From NCBI GenBank assembly GCA_000953735.1, contig LN554852.1, forward strand, positions 1,437,846-1,501,845: a DNA stretch of 64,000 nucleotides, in the 5' to 3' direction. Positions 1-8,604 of this stretch are shown in pieces. A program made the translations under genes and the position numbers. The stretch's first letter is position 1; each line of letters begins with the position of its first letter. The DNA is from Moritella viscosa (lineage in GTDB: Bacteria > Pseudomonadota > Gammaproteobacteria > Enterobacterales > Moritellaceae). A model generated the notes under the pieces. That model was given only the letters and a program-made list of their open reading frames with translations, had not been told where the DNA came from and made no database searches.

Positions 1-2
1 GT

Positions 3-407
3 TGTGTACAGTTTTATCCTGACTTTGATGGTATCTACTTTGGTGACGTCAATATGCTTGATGCCGAAGGCGGTGACTATCAGCAAATTGAAGCCGGTCG
101 TATCGTCGATAAAGCCGCACGTCAGGTTCGTATTATTGCTATCTATCAAATTAAGAATCGCCGTTTAAATAATTCACCAACGGGGATCAGCTTTGGTAAA
201 CGTGTTTTAGGCAAACCACTGCGCGCAATGGCGAAAAGTATCAACATAGGCGCAGACAAATTCCCTGGTGAAATACGCGAGCCGAAAGATGACTCAATCA
301 GTTTAACCTTCATGAACGAACGTCAATTACGGGTGTTGCTCAAAGTGCAGCCAATTGACTCTCCGAGTGAAATTCTTGTCGGCATCATGCTAGATAAGGC
401 CGAATAA
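3..407 (+). CDS. Phage tail sheath protein, C-terminal part (DUF2586-like), cut by window edge
   Basis: The reading frame is already open at the first bases of the window and runs to a TAA ending at 407, so only the last ~134 residues are seen. A Met lies at 54, but the frame upstream of it (CVQFYPDFDGIYFGDVN) reads like real protein, so 54 is not taken as the start. The segment and the tube-like gene 10 bp downstream resemble the DUF2586/DUF2597 pair of HP1-like contractile-tail phages, where the larger protein is the sheath. The family name is from memory and the position supports it. It could be another large tail protein, but the next genes (tube, chaperone, tape measure) favour sheath. 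Confidence 0.55.
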   Translation, partial: CVQFYPDFDGIYFGDVNMLDAEGGDYQQIEAGRIVDKAARQVRIIAIYQIKNRRLNNSPTGISFGKRVLGKPLRAMAKSINIGADKFPGEIREPKDDSISLTFMNERQLRVLLKVQPIDSPSEILVGIMLDKAE

Positions 408-417
408 GGAGCAAAAC

Positions 418-870
418 ATGTCAGTAAAAGCATTGGGCGGTAAAGACTTTGATATTTTCATTGGTGACAAAATGGTGCATGTCATCGAAGCCAGCGTAAA
501 AATCACCGATGGCCGCAAAGCAAAAAAAGTACGTGGTATTACCAAAGGTTATATCGATGGTCCGGTTGACGCCGAAGTCACGATTAAATTAGACCATGAA
601 AACTTTCTTATTCTGCAGGATGTAGCGAAAACGGCGGGCAGCTGGAAAGGCATCGAACCTTTTGATATTTCGTTCTTAGCGGAAGTTGCCGCCGGCACTA
701 AGAATATTGAAGCCTTTGGTGTACTGCCGCAGTTAGATGAGATCTTAAATATCAAAGCGGAAGGCGGTGAAGAAGATACCACCACGATCAAAGGTCCGGT
801 GACGTCGACTGATTTTATCAAAATTAACGGCATTCCTTATCTTACTGCAGAAGAAGTGAGAGACCTGTAA
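418..870 (+). CDS. Phage tail tube protein (DUF2597-like)
   Basis: This 150-residue protein starts at an ATG preceded by AAGGAG. It has the size and compact beta-rich make-up expected of a contractile-phage tail tube subunit, which polymerises around the tape measure inside the sheath. It has no signal peptide or membrane segment. It lies 10 bp after the sheath-like gene, and its TAA shares its last A with the ATG of the next gene (TAATG), so translation is probably coupled. I recognise it as similar to DUF2597 proteins of HP1-like prophages. The tube assignment rests on gene order (sheath, tube, chaperone, tape measure). Confidence 0.6.
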   Translation: MSVKALGGKDFDIFIGDKMVHVIEASVKITDGRKAKKVRGITKGYIDGPVDAEVTIKLDHENFLILQDVAKTAGSWKGIEPFDISFLAEVAAGTKNIEAFGVLPQLDEILNIKAEGGEEDTTTIKGPVTSTDFIKINGIPYLTAEEVRDL

Positions 871-1493
871 TGGCAGCAATTAAAAACCTCACTGCAAGTA
901 CGTTGCTTAAGGCTATGCAAGCCAAACACTACAAAGTATTTGAAGGTGAATTAAACCTTAACCTTATTGGCGTTCGCAACAGTGATACCAAAGCAAACAG
1001 TTTTAACGACGTGCTTTGCGTTTTGTATCAGCAAGACGGTAAATGGCAGCTTGTCAGTTTTAAATGTACCACGGACGCAGGTACTTATTACCGTGAGAAC
1101 CCGTGCAATCTGGATGGCACTGCAGTACTTGCCGCCATGCAGCACCGCAGTTTATGGACATTTGGTTATCACCAGGGAAAATACCCTGCGTTAGTGCAGC
1201 ATAAACCCGTCACTGTTTATAGAGACAACAACAATGATAATAAACTCGATTGTGAGAGTCATTTACAACGTGGTTATTTCGGTATTAATTGCCATCGAGC
1301 GAGTGCAAATCATGAGTCAAAGCAAGTCGACAAGTGGTCTGCAGGTTGCCAGGTATTAGCTAACCCGAATGATTTTAATAAGCTGATGGCCCTTTGCCAT
1401 CAAAGCAGTCAGCAATGGGGCAGTACTTTTACGTACACCTTATTAAACCAAATAGAATTAAACCAAGCTGATTTAAACCCAAATAAAGAGTGA
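870..1493 (+). CDS. Phage L,D-transpeptidase/YkuD-like murein-acting protein (putative)
   Basis: A 207-residue protein without signal peptide. Near residues 142-160 it reads H, fourteen residues, then SAGCQ. This fits the YkuD-type L,D-transpeptidase catalytic pattern (His, 14-17 residues, Ser/Thr-x-Gly-Cys). Just before this, around residue 115, is an acidic stretch DNNNDNKLD that looks like a calcium-binding loop. The gene sits between tail tube and tail chaperone and overlaps both neighbours by a few bases, so it belongs to the tail operon. The likely role is cutting or remodelling peptidoglycan cross-links during lysis or infection. Alternatives are an endolysin used at lysis or a virion-carried hydrolase. 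Function is inferred from the motif only. Confidence 0.5.
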   Translation: MAAIKNLTASTLLKAMQAKHYKVFEGELNLNLIGVRNSDTKANSFNDVLCVLYQQDGKWQLVSFKCTTDAGTYYRENPCNLDGTAVLAAMQHRSLWTFGYHQGKYPALVQHKPVTVYRDNNNDNKLDCESHLQRGYFGINCHRASANHESKQVDKWSAGCQVLANPNDFNKLMALCHQSSQQWGSTFTYTLLNQIELNQADLNPNKE

Positions 1494-1495
1494 GA

Positions 1496-1768
1496 ATGAC
1501 CATGGCGTTAGAGCAAAAGATCATCCTAGAAGTGAATGACATTGAACTGAGTTTCAATGTAAACGTAACGGCTTACAACAAGTTTTTAAACCAAAGTAAC
1601 CAGGTTAATAAAATTCAGCCCGCGACCAACTTCTTAATGACGGTGGTTGATAACGAGTGCAAATCAACATTGAAAGAAATGTTAGCTCTCCCGGGTGCAG
1701 CGCTGCATTTAGTCGGCAGTGTGGTTGAAGAGTATCAACCGGAATTTAACATTACCGTAAAAAAATAG
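1496..1768 (+). CDS. Phage tail assembly chaperone, short form (gpG/E-like)
   Basis: About 90 residues, beginning at ATG 1496 or 1502. A GTG at 1490 overlaps the previous stop, but the ATG pair with the upstream GAG-rich stretch is more likely. Size, acidic-neutral make-up and position directly before the tape measure fit the small tail assembly chaperone of siphoviruses and myoviruses (lambda gpG, P2 gpE). The last two sense codons are AAA AAA followed by TAG. With the preceding A they form a heptamer suited to -1 slippage, so this is probably the un-shifted product of a two-protein gene. Confidence 0.65.
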   Translation: MTMALEQKIILEVNDIELSFNVNVTAYNKFLNQSNQVNKIQPATNFLMTVVDNECKSTLKEMLALPGAALHLVGSVVEEYQPEFNITVKK

Positions 1769-1956
1769 AACAGCGAGCAAAAGAGATAAGCAGAAACCGT
1801 TTAAATCAGTTGCTCGCCTATCAGCAAAAATGGCTACCACACAGCGCAGCCACTGAAGATAGTTTAGCCCAGGCACTGTTTTTGGAAAACGATAATCAAG
1901 AAAAGCAGCAAATCGCCATCAACAATGGTATTTGCATGGCGTTAGATAGTGGTTAA
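1496..1956 (+). CDS. Tail assembly chaperone, -1 frameshifted long form (gpGT/E+E'-like)
   Basis: After the slippery heptamer at 1759-1765, the -1 frame is open without a stop for 62-63 codons and ends with TAA at 1954-1956, 20 bp before the tape measure gene. The extension begins EQRAKEISRNRLNQ, is charged and helix-prone, and has no ATG or ribosome site of its own near the junction. It can therefore only be made as a fusion of about 153 residues. This is the classical arrangement in which a minority of ribosomes shift to make the T-domain that contacts the tape measure protein. The sequence shows the frame and heptamer; that the shift occurs is inferred from the family. Confidence 0.6.
1759..1765 (+). 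other. Slippery heptamer A AAA AAA for programmed -1 frameshift
   Basis: Seven adenines in the phase X XXY YYZ relative to the zero frame (GTA AAA AAA TAG). Both tRNA-Lys can re-pair after slipping back one base. The zero-frame stop follows at once, and the -1 frame continues to 1956. Confidence 0.6.
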
Positions 1957-1976
1957 GTCACTGGTGAGGGGAACGA

Positions 1977-4073
1977 ATGAGCGCATTAAGCAAGTTGGAA
2001 AAACTCATGTACACCATTGGCGTTGTTGATAAAGCAACAGGGCCAGTGAATAAGATCATGGACAAGATAAACCAACTTAGCGCCCAAACGGCCAGTGCTC
2101 AAAACCAAATGATGAGCGGTTTTATGGGGACTGCAGGCGGTGCTATTGCGCTGGTCAGCAGTTTGTCACCGGCTATTGATCATGTTGCTGCGCTTGGTGA
2201 AGTACAAACACTGGGCGTGGCCAACGAAGATTTAACCAAATTAACTAAAACCGCGTTTGAATTTACCACGCAATTTGGCGGTAACTCAGCAGAGTTCGTG
2301 CGCAGTGCTTACGATATTCAGTCTGCCATATCCGGGCTAACCGGTGATGAACTTGCCTCCTTTACCAAGGCATCCAATGTATTAGCGGTTGCCACGAAAG
2401 CGGACGCCAGCACAATCACCAGTTACATGGGCACCATGTATGGCATCTTTGAAAAAACCGCCAATAAAATGGGCAAGTCCGACTGGGTGAATCAGATTGC
2501 AGGGCAAACAGCGAAAGCGGTGCAAATGTATAAAACTACCGGCGCAGAAATGGAGTCGGCTTTTAGTTCATTAGGCGCAAAAGCGACGAATCGAGGTATC
2601 GATGCCGCAGAACAATTTGCGGTGCTGGGCGAACTGCAGCTGGTATTAAGTGGTTCTGAAGCCGGCACTAAATATGCGTCATTCATTGACGGTATTGGTA
2701 AAGCGCAGAAAAAACTAGGCATAGAACTCACCAATAGCCAGGGTGATATGCTGAGTATGGATATCGTGCTTGAACGTATTAACCAAAGGTTAACTGGGGT
2801 TGGTAGTGTCGCCAGAGGTGATATTTTAAATGCAGCATTTGGTTCAACTGAAGCGGCGGGTGTTGTCGATATATTAAGTACAAAAACCGCCAAACTAAAA
2901 CATAATATTAGCGAGTTGACCAATGTCACAGATGCATCCAAGGCCAGTGAAATGGCGAATATTATTGCCAGTCCCTGGGATAGATTTAGCGGTTCATTAA
3001 ATGGCGCAGCAACGGCGATGGGTCAAGCGGTGTTACCGATTATTGAACCGGTTGTCGATATGTTGGTTGCCATGTTAGGTGGCGTGATATGGCTAACACA
3101 AGAATTCCCAACATTAACGGGGGTTCTTGGCGCTGCCGCTGTTGGTGTTATTGGCTTAATGATGGCGTTTAGCGCCATGAACATGATAATCGGTATCTAT
3201 CGCTTTGCATTGATTGGGCTGAGCGTCGTTACTAATGGCGCTGCTATCTCAACAAAGTTATGGCAAATGGGGTTAGTTGCACTGCGGGTGATGGGGTTCT
3301 TGGGCAACATTGCTGCAATGGGGGCTTATCTTACTGCTATCGCGCTTTATCGTGGCGCTATGTTAGCGGCGCAGGGCGTGACGTGGTTATTTAATACGGC
3401 ATTACTTGCCAATCCGATTGGACTAGTTATCGCTGGGGTTGTGGCGTTAGTGGCTGCCGTTGCGGGACTTATCTTTTATTGGGATGCCATTGTTGCGGCC
3501 TTTAAAGACTCAACTTGGGGCCAAGGTTTAATCAAGATATTTGATGGCGTCATGTTGGTATTCACAGCCCTGATTGACAATGTGAAATGGGTGCTTGAAG
3601 CACTGGGTTTAATTGATGGTAAAGACATGACTATGAAGGCTGAGGTCGAAGAAATAACTAAAACAGCAGTCCCAATACCAGCAGACTTAAACGCGGGCCA
3701 GTTAACTAACCGCGATATTAGTCATGTTACAGCGACCTTGCCTGTAGCCGCAAACCAAGCGTTTAATACTGGAACGTATACTAATGTAAGTCAGGTTCAA
3801 AGTGGCGCTTCAACCACAGGAAGCCAAGCGTTTAATGAGTTAACTGCGCATAGTGCTCGTATCCAACAATATCAAGAAAATAACCACCAGTTGGCTAAGG
3901 TAAGTAGTCCGCGTATACAGCGAACCCAGTACTTTCAGCAAAGCAAACAACACACCAATAACAACAGTAATAGCAGCGCCGATAACAGCAAGCGCGTTTA
4001 TATCGATAACGTGGTGATGAAAAGCGACAACCTTGACCATGATTTTGAACAGTTAATGGAGTTAGCCGGCTAA
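1977..4073 (+). CDS. Phage tail tape measure protein
   Basis: At 698 residues this is the largest gene of the tail module. It begins with a helical, low-complexity stretch typical of tape measures. A central hydrophobic region from about residue 365 to 515 holds several alternating Gly/Ala/Leu/Ile membrane-like segments, followed by a Gln/Asn/Ser-rich tail near residues 610-680. Tape measure proteins set tail length and are ejected into the cell envelope ahead of DNA. The start is an ATG with GAGGGG about 8 bases upstream. The order chaperone, frameshift extension, tape measure is the strongest support. The stop overlaps the next start (TAATG). Confidence 0.85.
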   Translation: MSALSKLEKLMYTIGVVDKATGPVNKIMDKINQLSAQTASAQNQMMSGFMGTAGGAIALVSSLSPAIDHVAALGEVQTLGVANEDLTKLTKTAFEFTTQFGGNSAEFVRSAYDIQSAISGLTGDELASFTKASNVLAVATKADASTITSYMGTMYGIFEKTANKMGKSDWVNQIAGQTAKAVQMYKTTGAEMESAFSSLGAKATNRGIDAAEQFAVLGELQLVLSGSEAGTKYASFIDGIGKAQKKLGIELTNSQGDMLSMDIVLERINQRLTGVGSVARGDILNAAFGSTEAAGVVDILSTKTAKLKHNISELTNVTDASKASEMANIIASPWDRFSGSLNGAATAMGQAVLPIIEPVVDMLVAMLGGVIWLTQEFPTLTGVLGAAAVGVIGLMMAFSAMNMIIGIYRFALIGLSVVTNGAAISTKLWQMGLVALRVMGFLGNIAAMGAYLTAIALYRGAMLAAQGVTWLFNTALLANPIGLVIAGVVALVAAVAGLIFYWDAIVAAFKDSTWGQGLIKIFDGVMLVFTALIDNVKWVLEALGLIDGKDMTMKAEVEEITKTAVPIPADLNAGQLTNRDISHVTATLPVAANQAFNTGTYTNVSQVQSGASTTGSQAFNELTAHSARIQQYQENNHQLAKVSSPRIQRTQYFQQSKQHTNNNSNSSADNSKRVYIDNVVMKSDNLDHDFEQLMELAG

Positions 4074-4396
4074 TGATAAATATGCATGTTGATTTAAACA
4101 TTGTCGATGGGGATTTTGTGTTTAATTCCTCGCTCAGTGCTGGCAAATTATCTGCGGCCAAAGTGATTGGCCAAGATGTGAAGCACCGCATTATCGAAAG
4201 TGGTTTGTTAGTGAAGTTAGTGAAGCAGCGTAACGTCAATGGTATTGCGCCAGTGCTGACAGATTTAGAACTCGAAGTCGAACAAGACGACAGACTCAAG
4301 CCTGGCACAATCTTGATTAGCTATAACAGTGATAAAACCTTATCGATTGAAGCACAAACCAAGCAATACGGTTTAATGAAATGGGCGGGGGCATAA
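4073..4396 (+). CDS. Small phage baseplate protein (DUF2590-like, gpW/gp25-position)
   Basis: A 107-residue protein coupled to the tape measure gene by TAATG and ending 1 bp before the baseplate J gene. In P2-like phages the small wedge protein gpW (gp25-like, lysozyme-like fold) lies just before gpJ, so the position suggests a wedge component. The sequence resembles DUF2590 proteins of HP1-like prophages, and I do not see the usual gp25 signature clearly. A start at the internal ATG (4082) is possible. Function is inferred from gene order. Confidence 0.55.
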   Translation: MINMHVDLNIVDGDFVFNSSLSAGKLSAAKVIGQDVKHRIIESGLLVKLVKQRNVNGIAPVLTDLELEVEQDDRLKPGTILISYNSDKTLSIEAQTKQYGLMKWAGA

Positions 4397-4397
4397 C

Positions 4398-5543
4398 ATG
4401 GTACCTGATTTTAAAAAGATGATGGCTGATGCTGGGTTACCAGTGAATGAGAAGGTTGCAAAGCAGCAATGGGAGCAGGTATTAAGCGAGCAGCAAATCA
4501 TTGTTGAGAATGGCAGTCCGTTTAGCCCGTTTTGGCGCACAGTTAAAGCTTTAATTACCTTACCTGTCGTTGGTTTACTTGATTGGATTGCCCGTATATT
4601 GATGCCTGATTTATTTATCATGACGGCTAGTCGCAGTGCGTTAATCGGGCTTCATGGCCCGAGTCGTAATGTCTTTGTTGTGGATGCGATTAAGGCTAAA
4701 GGCATGCTGACATTAACGCGCACTAATAACGATGGTGTATTGAGTATACCTGCAGGTGCCTTAGTAGAAAGTGACAGTATTGGCGGCACTGTATATCAGT
4801 TACGTACGCTTAGCGCTGTGGTATTTAAAGAAGGTGAATCAGTCATTGAAGTGTTGGCTCAAGCAGTTGGTACTGGGCAGGCGTATAACTTACCGGTAGG
4901 CAGTTATTACCGCTTAGTTAATCCAATTGAGGGCGTGAGCGTTCGTAATGAAAAAGACTGGCTGCTTATCCCTGGTGCTAACGAAGAAAGTACAGAAGCA
5001 TATCGAAACAGAATAAGAAACGTATTCGGCACCGCCGCTAAATGGCATATCAATACTGTGTACAAATCGATAATCAGCGACTTCGCCATTCCGGTCGATA
5101 ATATTGAAATTGTAAACCAAGCGCCACGTGGACCAGGTACCGCTAATGCGTATATTTACCTCAATGTCGGGCAGGTTTCGACTGGTTTATTAAAAGTAAT
5201 AAATCAGCATATCAGTGATGATGGCCATCATGGCCACGGTGATGATTTTAAAGTATATGCAATGCCGACACATGAGCAGGTAATAACGGCTACGTATTCA
5301 TTACATGCAAATAGCATCGATATTGGCGCGGATATAAAAACCTTTGTCCAGGCGGCGTTTCGATTAAATGATGCGTATCAACCGACACGAACGCAGCCAA
5401 ATTCGTTATTTAGCATGAGCCAGTTACAAGCGCAGTTACATAACCAATTCCCTGCGCTGCGCAGTATCGATTTTGATTGTGGTGATATTAAAACGGGTTT
5501 ATGGCTACCGGCACTTACGCACTTGGTTGTGCAACATGGATAG
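4398..5543 (+). CDS. Phage baseplate assembly protein J
   Basis: A 381-residue protein of the Baseplate_J family (P2 gpJ, Mu gp47, T4 gp6 relatives), which builds the baseplate wedge ring. Family-typical stretches include the beta-rich middle part with IPAGALVESD around residue 117 and the region NEESTEAYRNRIRN near residue 196, where J proteins carry an E-s-d-x-x-x-R-pattern. The C-terminal third has the regular beta-strand pattern of these wedge proteins and includes a His-rich loop (DGHHGHGDD). The gene begins 1 bp after the previous stop, and its end overlaps the start of the gpI-like gene by 8 bases. Confidence 0.85.
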   Translation: MVPDFKKMMADAGLPVNEKVAKQQWEQVLSEQQIIVENGSPFSPFWRTVKALITLPVVGLLDWIARILMPDLFIMTASRSALIGLHGPSRNVFVVDAIKAKGMLTLTRTNNDGVLSIPAGALVESDSIGGTVYQLRTLSAVVFKEGESVIEVLAQAVGTGQAYNLPVGSYYRLVNPIEGVSVRNEKDWLLIPGANEESTEAYRNRIRNVFGTAAKWHINTVYKSIISDFAIPVDNIEIVNQAPRGPGTANAYIYLNVGQVSTGLLKVINQHISDDGHHGHGDDFKVYAMPTHEQVITATYSLHANSIDIGADIKTFVQAAFRLNDAYQPTRTQPNSLFSMSQLQAQLHNQFPALRSIDFDCGDIKTGLWLPALTHLVVQHG

Positions 5544-6180
5544 ATTTCAGCAAAGCGCTCCGCCATCACAACCAGAGATTGCTACCTGGTTAAACAAGGG
5601 CCATGCCGAGCAGTTAATGAAAGCCGCGCAGCAATATTGGCACAATACCAAAGACTGGGTGATGTGGGCGGTTGCACAAAAAGATGAGCAGCAAAGTGCT
5701 GAGCCATTTTTAGGTTTGTTAGCCTGGGAACGTTTGACTGAAAGACTGGCAAACGAGCCGACTGAGTTTTTTAGAAAACGGGTCCAGCATGCACTGGTTA
5801 ATACAATCGATGCGGGTGAGATAGCAACTATTGCAGATATCTTCAATCGTCTTGGTATCGATGTCATCAAAGTAACAGAGCGTATTGAAAACCGCGATTG
5901 GGACATTATTGCAATCGACTTTAGCAGTCATACTGTCTCGAAATACGGCGAACTGATGCCCGAATTAATCCAGCTTTATGGACGCGCCTGCAGGCGTTAT
6001 GAATTTACGGTACACAGTTTTGCTGATTGTGGCTTAGCACCAAGTTGGATTGATGTGCAATACCATGTACAAAAAGTGCCGTTAATGCCACTGAATATGT
6101 CGGTTGAGCATCCACTGACACTGCAGCCAGTTTATGGATTTTTGAGTAAAGAAAGCAGCATTAGTACTGCAACGGAGTAA
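5536..6180 (+). CDS. Phage tail protein I (gpI-like)
   Basis: Starting at ATG 5536, inside the end of gpJ, gives 214 residues. A longer frame from 5473 would overlap gpJ deeply and add an unrelated Arg-rich leader, so it is rejected. The stretch LLAWERLTERLANEP followed by FRKRVQHALVNTIDAG matches the conserved N-terminal region of P2 gpI-type proteins, which join baseplate and tail fibres. Gene order J-I-fibre is as in P2. It has no membrane or export signals. Confidence 0.8.
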   Translation: MDRFQQSAPPSQPEIATWLNKGHAEQLMKAAQQYWHNTKDWVMWAVAQKDEQQSAEPFLGLLAWERLTERLANEPTEFFRKRVQHALVNTIDAGEIATIADIFNRLGIDVIKVTERIENRDWDIIAIDFSSHTVSKYGELMPELIQLYGRACRRYEFTVHSFADCGLAPSWIDVQYHVQKVPLMPLNMSVEHPLTLQPVYGFLSKESSISTATE

Positions 6181-6186
6181 GTTTCT

Positions 6187-6945
6187 ATGTCTGAACAACA
6201 GGTAACCGGCATTCTTACTAATGCTGGTAAACAACATATTACCCAGTGTGCGCTAGCAAACACGGGACTCGATGTAACAACACTGGTGTTGGCTAATATC
6301 CCTAATTTAAGTGATAGCGCAGCGCGCGACCCTAATATGGCGCTCCCAACACAAACACAAATTGCCTATCAAACGGATGAATTACTCGACGGTTTCATTG
6401 ATGAGCATACCGTGGCATGGGCGTGTGTGTTAGACCAGGACGTTGGTGATTTTGATTACAACTGGATTGGCTTAGTGACCAGTACCGGTATTTTGTTAGC
6501 ACTGGATTATTTACCTCTGCAGCGTAAGCGTCAGGGCGTGAACAACGTACACAACCGCAGTTTTGTATTGAGGTTTGCCGCAGCCAAAGCCCTTGCCCGC
6601 ATCGATATTAAAGCCAGTAGCTGGATGTTTGATTACAGCCCACGCCTAGACAGTATGCAGTTGGCGATTGTCGCTAATGCTACGGCGCAAATAGATAACA
6701 TGACGCGCCATTTAGGCTTAAAAGACGTAGTAACCAGCTTACAAAATACTATCGAACTGCAGCAAGTTCACATCGGCACTTTAGAGCAAGCAGGGCAAAC
6801 ACTGCAGCGTACACAATCAGCAATGATAAGGCAGCGCCAGGAACAAGATGGTGAGATACAAACTTCACTTGCCAAAATGGCAACCGCACAAATCAGTACT
6901 ATGTACCGACAGGTAAAGCATATTACATCAGCTAATAACGAATAA
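6187..6945 (+). CDS. Phage tail-collar fibre protein (DUF3751-like N-terminus)
   Basis: A 252-residue protein with the look of the phage tail-collar fibre N-terminal domain. It starts with a GILTNAGKQHITQC-type segment, then a middle beta domain including HTVAWACVLDQDVGDFDYNWIG (given here in part: DFDYNWIGL). The last 80 residues are heptad-like and Gln-rich, suited to a trimeric coiled coil. It lies in the gpH position after gpI, but is much shorter than full P2 gpH. The receptor-binding tip is probably supplied by the next gene. ATG 6187 has a TAAGTTT leader with a weak ribosome site. Confidence 0.75.
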   Translation: MSEQQVTGILTNAGKQHITQCALANTGLDVTTLVLANIPNLSDSAARDPNMALPTQTQIAYQTDELLDGFIDEHTVAWACVLDQDVGDFDYNWIGLVTSTGILLALDYLPLQRKRQGVNNVHNRSFVLRFAAAKALARIDIKASSWMFDYSPRLDSMQLAIVANATAQIDNMTRHLGLKDVVTSLQNTIELQQVHIGTLEQAGQTLQRTQSAMIRQRQEQDGEIQTSLAKMATAQISTMYRQVKHITSANNE

Positions 6946-6958
6946 AAGGGAACAGAGC

Positions 6959-7705
6959 ATGACAATAGAACAGAACATTGCAGAACTCGTGCAAGCCAGC
7001 AATAACCTCACGGGTGTTGTTGATGGGAAAATGAAAGATATTGATAAGCAGGTCGCCGATAAAAAGGTGCTCATAGACCAGTACCTAAGTAATGTTGTCA
7101 GTAATATCAACGGGGTTGACGTACATAAGCAAGGACGAGTTAAAACCTATTTTATTCAAGGTAACTTAAGTAATGGTGGGTATACAAAAGATGGGGGACC
7201 TGATGATTTATTTCCTGTTTGTGCAGCCCCTAAATCTCCCACTTATCTAAATTTAATTGAATTTATCGCTTCTTCCGCTGGTTTTGGGGACGGTGGTGAT
7301 ATGTTTCGTGTTGAATTCATGATAACGCACCGCGGTATGGCTGCTAATACAGGCTATACAAACCATCTGATTTTCACTGGAACAAGCTCATCAGATTCGG
7401 TCGCGGGTTTGTTAGAATTAAAAAAAATAGCAAAAAATGGCGAATTAAGTTTGTTTATCTCTGAACCGAGTGGGGACACAGAAGTTGCATTGACCCGTGA
7501 TTTAGAAGGGACAGCACTGCCAGTATCATTCAGAAGCATTGGTCAAGGCCGTGATAATGGCATTGCTCGCGTTACGTTAAAAGTTGATACACGGCACCAC
7601 TGTGGTGCGGCTCGTTCTTTTGGGGCTAACGTCATGTATACATCCGATAAAGGGCGCCCATCAGTGGCTCGTGTTACTCAAATTAAACCAACTTGGGAAG
7701 AATAA
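6959..7705 (+). CDS. Phage tail fibre / receptor-binding protein
   Basis: A 248-residue protein preceded by AAAAGGGAAC. The N-terminal ~45 residues are helical and heptad-like (MTIEQNIAELVQASNNLTG...), a pattern I know from short fibre proteins of Vibrio and Shewanella prophages. The rest is beta-rich without recognised domain and is likely the receptor-binding tip. It has several Gly-rich turns and ends with a Lys/Trp-containing segment. It is followed 3 bp later by the fibre chaperone, as expected for the gene pair fibre-chaperone. Host specificity cannot be read from the sequence. Confidence 0.6.
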   Translation: MTIEQNIAELVQASNNLTGVVDGKMKDIDKQVADKKVLIDQYLSNVVSNINGVDVHKQGRVKTYFIQGNLSNGGYTKDGGPDDLFPVCAAPKSPTYLNLIEFIASSAGFGDGGDMFRVEFMITHRGMAANTGYTNHLIFTGTSSSDSVAGLLELKKIAKNGELSLFISEPSGDTEVALTRDLEGTALPVSFRSIGQGRDNGIARVTLKVDTRHHCGAARSFGANVMYTSDKGRPSVARVTQIKPTWEE

Positions 7706-7708
7706 ATT

Positions 7709-7963
7709 ATGCAGGAAAACAATACGAACAGTGAGCTTGGTTACCTCGATGCAGAAATGGCAAATGAGACGAAGTGGTCCACAGTACGTGTAATACGTGA
7801 TGCTAAATTAAAGGCAACGGATTGGTTAGTCATCAAGTACATGGGAAGTGGAGAATCATTACCGGATGCTTGGAAGCAATATCGTTCGACATTACGTGAT
7901 ATTCCGCAATCTGGTGTTGAGCCTGACGCTATCGTTTGGCCACAGAAACCCGCTATTAGCTAA
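7709..7963 (+). CDS. Tail fibre assembly chaperone
   Basis: An 84-residue protein. Its second half has the familiar pattern RDAKLKATDWLV, then GESLPDAWKQYRSTLRDIP, then a final IVWPQKP. This is characteristic of small phage tail fibre assembly chaperones (Phage_tail_APC type), which help trimerise or attach the fibre. The gene begins 3 bp after the fibre gene and its TAA overlaps the next ATG. It is short compared with Mu or P2 gpG-type chaperones but contains the conserved C-terminal motif in full. Confidence 0.75.
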   Translation: MQENNTNSELGYLDAEMANETKWSTVRVIRDAKLKATDWLVIKYMGSGESLPDAWKQYRSTLRDIPQSGVEPDAIVWPQKPAIS

Positions 7964-8604
7964 TGCGCAGTATTAGCCTTACGTTTCACCAAACCGCGAC
8001 CCTTTGCACAACTGCAGAGGGCGCAGTCTTGCTGGCAACTGCCATCAAAGATGAAAGCCGCCAGTTCAGACCAACGGCTTTTAATGCCCTGGTCTTGTGG
8101 GTGAGCTGTGATACGCCAAACGATTTAGCCAAGCAATTAGCGCCGATTAATGACTATTGTCCGTTAACCAGCTTCGTTGAATGCGGTCGTTATGCATCGA
8201 GTCTAGCAACATTAGATGCAGATAAACTCACTCGCCCTCAAGGTAGTGAACAATCCCTTGAGTGGACGGTATTGAATGATAAGCGGTATATACCCGCGCT
8301 TAAGCGGCAATATCATGCGACATCATTAGCACTGGTTAAAACCCAAGGGCAAGCGCTTATTAGCGATATTGGTAGCGCCCTCGCAGAATGTAAGCAGTTA
8401 AAGGGTCTGCGTGATGTGCGTTTAACGGCAACTGAATTTAACCCAGTTAACACCGGCTTAAATTGCACTAGCATCAGTGCTAATTCAGCCAAAGGTTTAG
8501 CTGATAAGTTACAAGGCCTTGGTGATGATAAAGCGTATTGGGCGTTTTGTGCGTTTGTAGGCAGTAGCCACGAACTTGAACCTATTAAGGACGTGTTTTT
8601 ATGA
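7963..8604 (+). CDS. Phage tail protein of unknown role (HP1-like)
   Basis: A 213-residue protein that starts in the TAATG overlap with the fibre chaperone and overlaps the next gene by 4 bases. I recognise no domain. It has no signal peptide, no membrane segment, three to four cysteines and a helical C-terminal half. Its place between fibre and hub genes suggests a tail or baseplate structural or assembly protein. Tight coupling on both sides shows that it is a real gene. Confidence 0.5.
   Translation: MRSISLTFHQTATLCTTAEGAVLLATAIKDESRQFRPTAFNALVLWVSCDTPNDLAKQLAPINDYCPLTSFVECGRYASSLATLDADKLTRPQGSEQSLEWTVLNDKRYIPALKRQYHATSLALVKTQGQALISDIGSALAECKQLKGLRDVRLTATEFNPVNTGLNCTSISANSAKGLADKLQGLGDDKAYWAFCAFVGSSHELEPIKDVFL

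Noticed and set aside
549-833. Minus-strand open frame inside the tube gene
   Set aside because: Mirror of a real coding frame; no ribosome site or family likeness.
5473-5535. Longer N-terminus for the gpI-like gene
   Set aside because: It would overlap gpJ by 70 bases; ATG 5536 gives the family-typical start.
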